A stretch of DNA of 64,000 bases from Sphingobium chungbukense (GTDB lineage Bacteria; Pseudomonadota; Alphaproteobacteria; Sphingomonadales; Sphingomonadaceae). Both the position numbers and the translations under genes were made by a program. The notes beneath the pieces were generated by a model. The model made no database searches and had not been told where the DNA came from. It saw only the letters and a list, made by a program, of their open reading frames with translations. Location: NCBI RefSeq assembly GCF_001005725.1, contig NZ_LBIC01000001.1:584501-648500 (forward strand), written 5' to 3'. This document shows positions 63,503 through 64,000 of this stretch, piece by piece (position 1 is the stretch's first letter; the number at the start of each line of letters is the position of its first letter).

Positions 63503-64000
63503 TTACATGAAGGCCTGGAGGCCGGTCTGGCCGCGGCCAAGGATCAGCGTGTGAATGTCGTAAGTGCCCTCATAGGTGTTGACCGCTTCAAGATTGCACA
63601 TGTGGCGCATGACGTGGAACTCGTCGGAAACGCCATTGCCGCCATGCATATCGCGCGCGTCACGGGCAATGGCGAGCGCCTTGCCGCAATTGTTGCGCTT
63701 TAGCAGCGAGATATTCTCGATCGGACAGAGGCCCTCATCGAGTAGCCGGCCAACGCGCAATGCGAGCTGAAGGCCAAGGGCGATCTCCGTCATCATGTCC
63801 GCGAGCTTGCGTTGATAGAGCTGGTTCTGCGCGAGCGGCCGCTGAAACTGCTGCCGGTCCAGGCCATATTGCCGGGCGGCATGCCAGCAGGCCTCCGCCG
63901 CGCCCATCGCGCCCCAGCCAATGCCGTATCGTGCCTTGTTGAGGCAGCCGAACGGACCGGCGAGACCCGAGACGTTCGGCAGCAGCGCGTCCTCGCCGAC
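63503..64000 (-). CDS. Acyl-CoA dehydrogenase, glutaryl-CoA type (5' end outside window)
   Basis: The visible part is the C-terminal 165 residues of a gene that begins beyond the window edge on the minus strand. It carries [37 protein letters not shown] and the final motif [16 protein letters not shown] with the catalytic glutamate (YEGT), typical of glutaryl-CoA dehydrogenase (GcdH). The stop is at 63503-63505. The substrate arginine near residue 94 of the family is outside the window, so the exact specificity is unconfirmed. Confidence 0.88.
   Translation of the reverse strand, partial: VGEDALLPNVSGLAGPFGCLNKARYGIGWGAMGAAEACWHAARQYGLDRQQFQRPLAQNQLYQRKLADMMTEIALGLQLALRVGRLLDEGLCPIENISLLKRNNCGKALAIARDARDMHGGNGVSDEFHVMRHMCNLEAVNTYEGTYDIHTLILGRGQTGLQAFM

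Overview
The window looks like chromosomal DNA of a sphingomonad (Sphingobium/Sphingomonas-type Alphaproteobacterium). The evidence is the high GC content, the alphaproteobacterial gene order around the origin (hemE, then PPDK regulator, maf, aroE, coaE), a MipZ division ATPase, EipA, a CBP3-type cytochrome bc1 chaperone, GANTC (CcrM) sites and a perfect CtrA box. No insertion sequence, prophage or CRISPR array is visible.

Region 1 (1-6.9 kb) is the replication-origin neighbourhood. A leftward operon (PPDK regulator, maf, aroE, coaE) and rightward hemE-hemJ flank a 288-bp gap carrying several DnaA boxes and six GANTC sites, the likely oriC. panC, mipZ and a membrane J-domain protein follow.

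Region 2 (6.9-27.8 kb) is mostly housekeeping: pgmG, a FadL porin, ispG, an EamA transporter, a GNAT enzyme, ftsK, lolA, xth-ribA-L,D-transpeptidase, glnD, mutS, maeB and a flavin reductase. Its non-coding content is notable. Two related intergenic modules (about 8.43-8.57 and 15.47-15.60 kb), each ending in a Rho-independent terminator, look like paralogous small RNAs. A 168-bp inverted-repeat element sits between lolA and xth.

Region 3 (27.8-59.4 kb) is a large surface/exopolysaccharide locus. It contains a 1245-residue RTX/cadherin-like secreted protein, four or five GT4 glycosyltransferases, a small PglC-like initiating sugar transferase, a PglF/WbpM-like nucleotide-sugar dehydratase with a DegT aminotransferase, a Wzx-like flippase, an O-antigen ligase/polymerase-like protein, a Wzc tyrosine autokinase, a Wza-like export lipoprotein and an outer-membrane beta-barrel. 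Tailoring genes are unusually rich: three unrelated-looking sulfotransferases, a PIG-L deacetylase next to a formyltransferase, a lipoprotein polysaccharide lyase, an isopenicillin-N-synthase-like oxygenase, and a phosphoesterase/ATP-grasp/epimerase cassette. Two LuxR-type regulators with altered receiver domains flank the flippase, and a CtrA box lies upstream of one. The simplest reading is a Wzx/Wzy-type pathway for a sulfated, probably N-formylated polysaccharide under cell-cycle/CtrA-linked control. The product is not identified.

Region 4 (59.4-64 kb) returns to core genes: a BamE-like lipoprotein, a bc1 chaperone, YceD/DUF177, dinB, eipA, tRNA-Ser(GCU) and the 3' part of a glutaryl-CoA-type acyl-CoA dehydrogenase running off the end.
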